NCBI RefSeq assembly: GCF_026625705.1
Contig: NZ_CP113059.1
Location: 3,472,001 to 3,536,000, forward strand
DNA length: 64,000 bases
Reading direction: 5' to 3'
Source: Pedobacter sp. SL55
Lineage (GTDB): Bacteria; Bacteroidota; Bacteroidia; Sphingobacteriales; Sphingobacteriaceae
Shown: in pieces, positions 62,665 through 64,000 of the stretch
How the letters are laid out: each line of letters begins with the position of its first letter
Numbering within the stretch: the stretch's first letter is position 1
Made by a program: the position numbers and the translations under genes
Notes under the pieces: generated by a model
The model's input: only the letters and a program-made list of their open reading frames with translations
The model's database searches: none
What the model was told of the DNA's origin: nothing

Positions 62665-62672
62665 TATCTTTG
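62665..62672 (+). promoter_or_regulatory. -7 promoter box of the ROK gene (TATCTTTG)
   Basis: A perfect TAnnTTTG 24 bases before the ATG at 62697, in the divergent region shared with satD. Confidence 0.55.
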
Positions 62673-62696
62673 ATTATCATCAAATAAAGAGCTAGC

Positions 62697-63449
62697 ATGT
62701 CGGTAAAAAAAATCTCAAAAAAAGGAAATGTTCTCACTATAGATATTGGTGGAACAAACATTAAGGCCTGCATATTAAATGACAATGGCAAAATCATTAC
62801 CGATTACGTTTCAGAATCTACACCAAAAAACGCTGGTCCTGATGATGTAATTGCAACAATTAAAAAGCTAACTACTGATTTAAAAGACTTTGAAAAAGTT
62901 TCTGTGGGTTTTCCGGGGTATGTTAGAGATGGCGTAGTACAAACGGCACCCAATTTGGGCGAAAACCAATGGTCTAACGTAGACTTGGCAGATCAAATTA
63001 GTGCTTTATTTAGCAAACCTGTTAGACTTGTTAATGATGCGGACTTACAAGGTTTAGGCATTGTAAAAGGTAAGGGCTTAGAAATTGTTTTCACTTTAGG
63101 CACTGGTTTTGGCACTGCACTGCTTTTTGATGGAGATTTACTACCCCACTTTGAGCTAGCACACTTGCCTATTACCAAAGGAGAAAGTTACGATGAATAC
63201 ATCGGTAAAGTTGGTTTCGAAAAAGTAGGTAAAGAAAAATGGAACAAAAGACTGAAATATATCATAGAGATCTATAAAACTGTTTTTAACTACGATGTAC
63301 TTTACATTGGCGGCGGAAACTCTGCCAATATTAATTTTAAACTAGACCATAATATCAAAATTGTATCGAACCAAGACGGCATTAAGGGTGGTTCCAAACT
63401 TTGGAAAGTTAAAGAGAAGTTTTTGGTTTGCACCAACTTATACGAATAA
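62697..63449 (+). CDS. ROK-family sugar kinase, polyphosphate-glucokinase-like
   Basis: A 250-residue ROK protein. The phosphate-binding motif LTIDIGGTNIKACI, the catalytic Asp in RLVNDADLQGLG, and the second phosphate loop FTLGTGFGTALLFDG are present. The short length, lack of an obvious zinc motif (CxCGxxGC) and LPHFELAHLP match polyphosphate/ATP glucokinases. It probably produces glucose-6-phosphate, consistent with the pentose-phosphate gene gnd 44 bases downstream. Confidence 0.86.
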   Translation: MSVKKISKKGNVLTIDIGGTNIKACILNDNGKIITDYVSESTPKNAGPDDVIATIKKLTTDLKDFEKVSVGFPGYVRDGVVQTAPNLGENQWSNVDLADQISALFSKPVRLVNDADLQGLGIVKGKGLEIVFTLGTGFGTALLFDGDLLPHFELAHLPITKGESYDEYIGKVGFEKVGKEKWNKRLKYIIEIYKTVFNYDVLYIGGGNSANINFKLDHNIKIVSNQDGIKGGSKLWKVKEKFLVCTNLYE

Positions 63450-63493
63450 AATCTATCACAACCTATAAATTATTTTGTTAAATCACGATAAAA

Positions 63494-64000
63494 ATGAGTA
63501 TCAACAACACTGAAAAAAGCTACAGTTTCGGCATGATTGGTTTAGGAACCATGGGCAGAAACCTTCTATTAAATATGGCCGATCACGGTTTTTCTGTAAC
63601 CGGACACGACAAGAGCGAGAAAATGCTTGCTTTATTAGAAGAAGAAGGTAAGGCACACCACCTAAAAGGATTTGCTAAAGTAGAAGATTTTATTGACAGC
63701 TTAACCTCTCCAAAAACCATCATTTTATTAGTACCAGCTGGCAAAATTGTAGATGATGTGATTACCGAAATTACGCCGTTGTTAAGCGAAGGCGATATCA
63801 TTATTGACAGTGGAAACTCTTATTATACTGATACAACCAGAAGATCTCAGGAATTGAAAGCAAAAGGTTTGCACTTCTTCGGGATGGGAATTTCTGGTGG
63901 CGAAGAAGGTGCTCGTTTTGGACCTAGCTTAATGCCAGGCGGCGATAAAGCTGCTTATAGCGTAGTTAAAGATTTATTAGAGGCCGTTGCTGCAAAAGTA
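63494..64000 (+). CDS. gnd: 6-phosphogluconate dehydrogenase, N-terminal part (runs off the window)
   Basis: The frame from ATG 63494 stays open to the last base, giving 169 residues. It starts MSINNTEKSYSFGMIGLGTM, with the NADP-binding FGMIGLGTMGRNLLLNM, then DSGNSYYTDTTRRSQELKAKG and FFGMGISGGEEGARFGPSLM, which is the 6PGDH substrate signature. It oxidatively decarboxylates 6-phosphogluconate to ribulose-5-phosphate. It is downstream of the ROK kinase, so a pentose-phosphate unit probably continues beyond the window. Confidence 0.95.
   Translation, partial: MSINNTEKSYSFGMIGLGTMGRNLLLNMADHGFSVTGHDKSEKMLALLEEEGKAHHLKGFAKVEDFIDSLTSPKTIILLVPAGKIVDDVITEITPLLSEGDIIIDSGNSYYTDTTRRSQELKAKGLHFFGMGISGGEEGARFGPSLMPGGDKAAYSVVKDLLEAVAAKV

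Noticed and set aside
1..64000. tRNA, rRNA, phage, integrase or IS elements
   Set aside because: I saw no TTCGA-arm cloverleaf-like stretch, rRNA sequence, transposase, integrase or phage structural gene. Short repeats are the only mobile-looking sequences.

Overview
The window looks like a chromosomal segment of a Bacteroidota bacterium, most likely a Pedobacter-like member of the Sphingobacteriaceae. The reasons are AT-rich DNA, TAnnTTTG-type -7 promoter boxes, almost no Shine-Dalgarno sequences, and family content typical of that group: S46 dipeptidyl peptidase, GLPGLI, DUF4296, FUSC, SatD/DUF3307, GxxExxY and many short lipoproteins. I saw no prophage, integrase, IS element, CRISPR array, rRNA or tRNA. 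The mobile or repetitive component consists of short intergenic hairpin repeats of several families.

Layout. 1-15 kb: end of a carbon-nitrogen hydrolase, frameshifted queG, a secreted unknown protein, mpg and msrC, an S46 peptidase of DPP11 type, an MFS exporter, a FUSC membrane protein, Ohr, a HigBA toxin-antitoxin module, a large radical-SAM protein and a YhiN-type flavoprotein. 15-20 kb: purK-purE, trpS, a deoxynucleoside kinase and two unknown proteins. 20-27.5 kb: a probable copper/c-type cytochrome island with two consecutive MbnP-MbnH-like pairs, a beta-rich envelope protein with a CxxCxC N-terminus, a small lipoprotein, a YHS protein, a SCO protein and cytochrome c. 27.6-46.8 kb: housekeeping and metabolic genes (Hsp20, FolB, a glutaryl-CoA-dehydrogenase-like enzyme, lysA, two aspartate kinases, a phosphohexomutase, the CoA-transferase pair scoAB, mutS2, PLPBP, an RNA-methyltransferase-like gene). 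47-50 kb: the translation operon thrS-infC-rpmI-rplT. 50.2-50.9 kb: a GxxExxY nuclease-fold gene bracketed by two direct copies of a hairpin repeat. 51-59.6 kb: GLPGLI protein, LutA-like protein, UMF1-type transporter, RecQ, and a beta-propeller/amidohydrolase fusion. 59.7-62.5 kb: operon satD-DUF3307-mgtE behind three evenly phased operator palindromes. 62.7-64 kb: a ROK sugar kinase and the start of gnd.

Three candidates for poorly described biology stand out. The first is the duplicated MbnP/MbnH island with no methanobactin genes beside it. The second is the GxxExxY gene framed by hairpin repeats, with a solo repeat 30 kb away. The third is the SatD-DUF3307-MgtE operon with a 28-bp-phased operator array and an HTH-bearing first gene product.

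Four conserved genes (queG, lysA, mutS2 and a DUF3298 lipoprotein) are each split by a single-base indel, two of them in 7-base homopolymers. Because lysA is normally needed for lysine synthesis, sequencing or assembly error is the simplest explanation. The genes are therefore annotated over their full length and flagged as broken.
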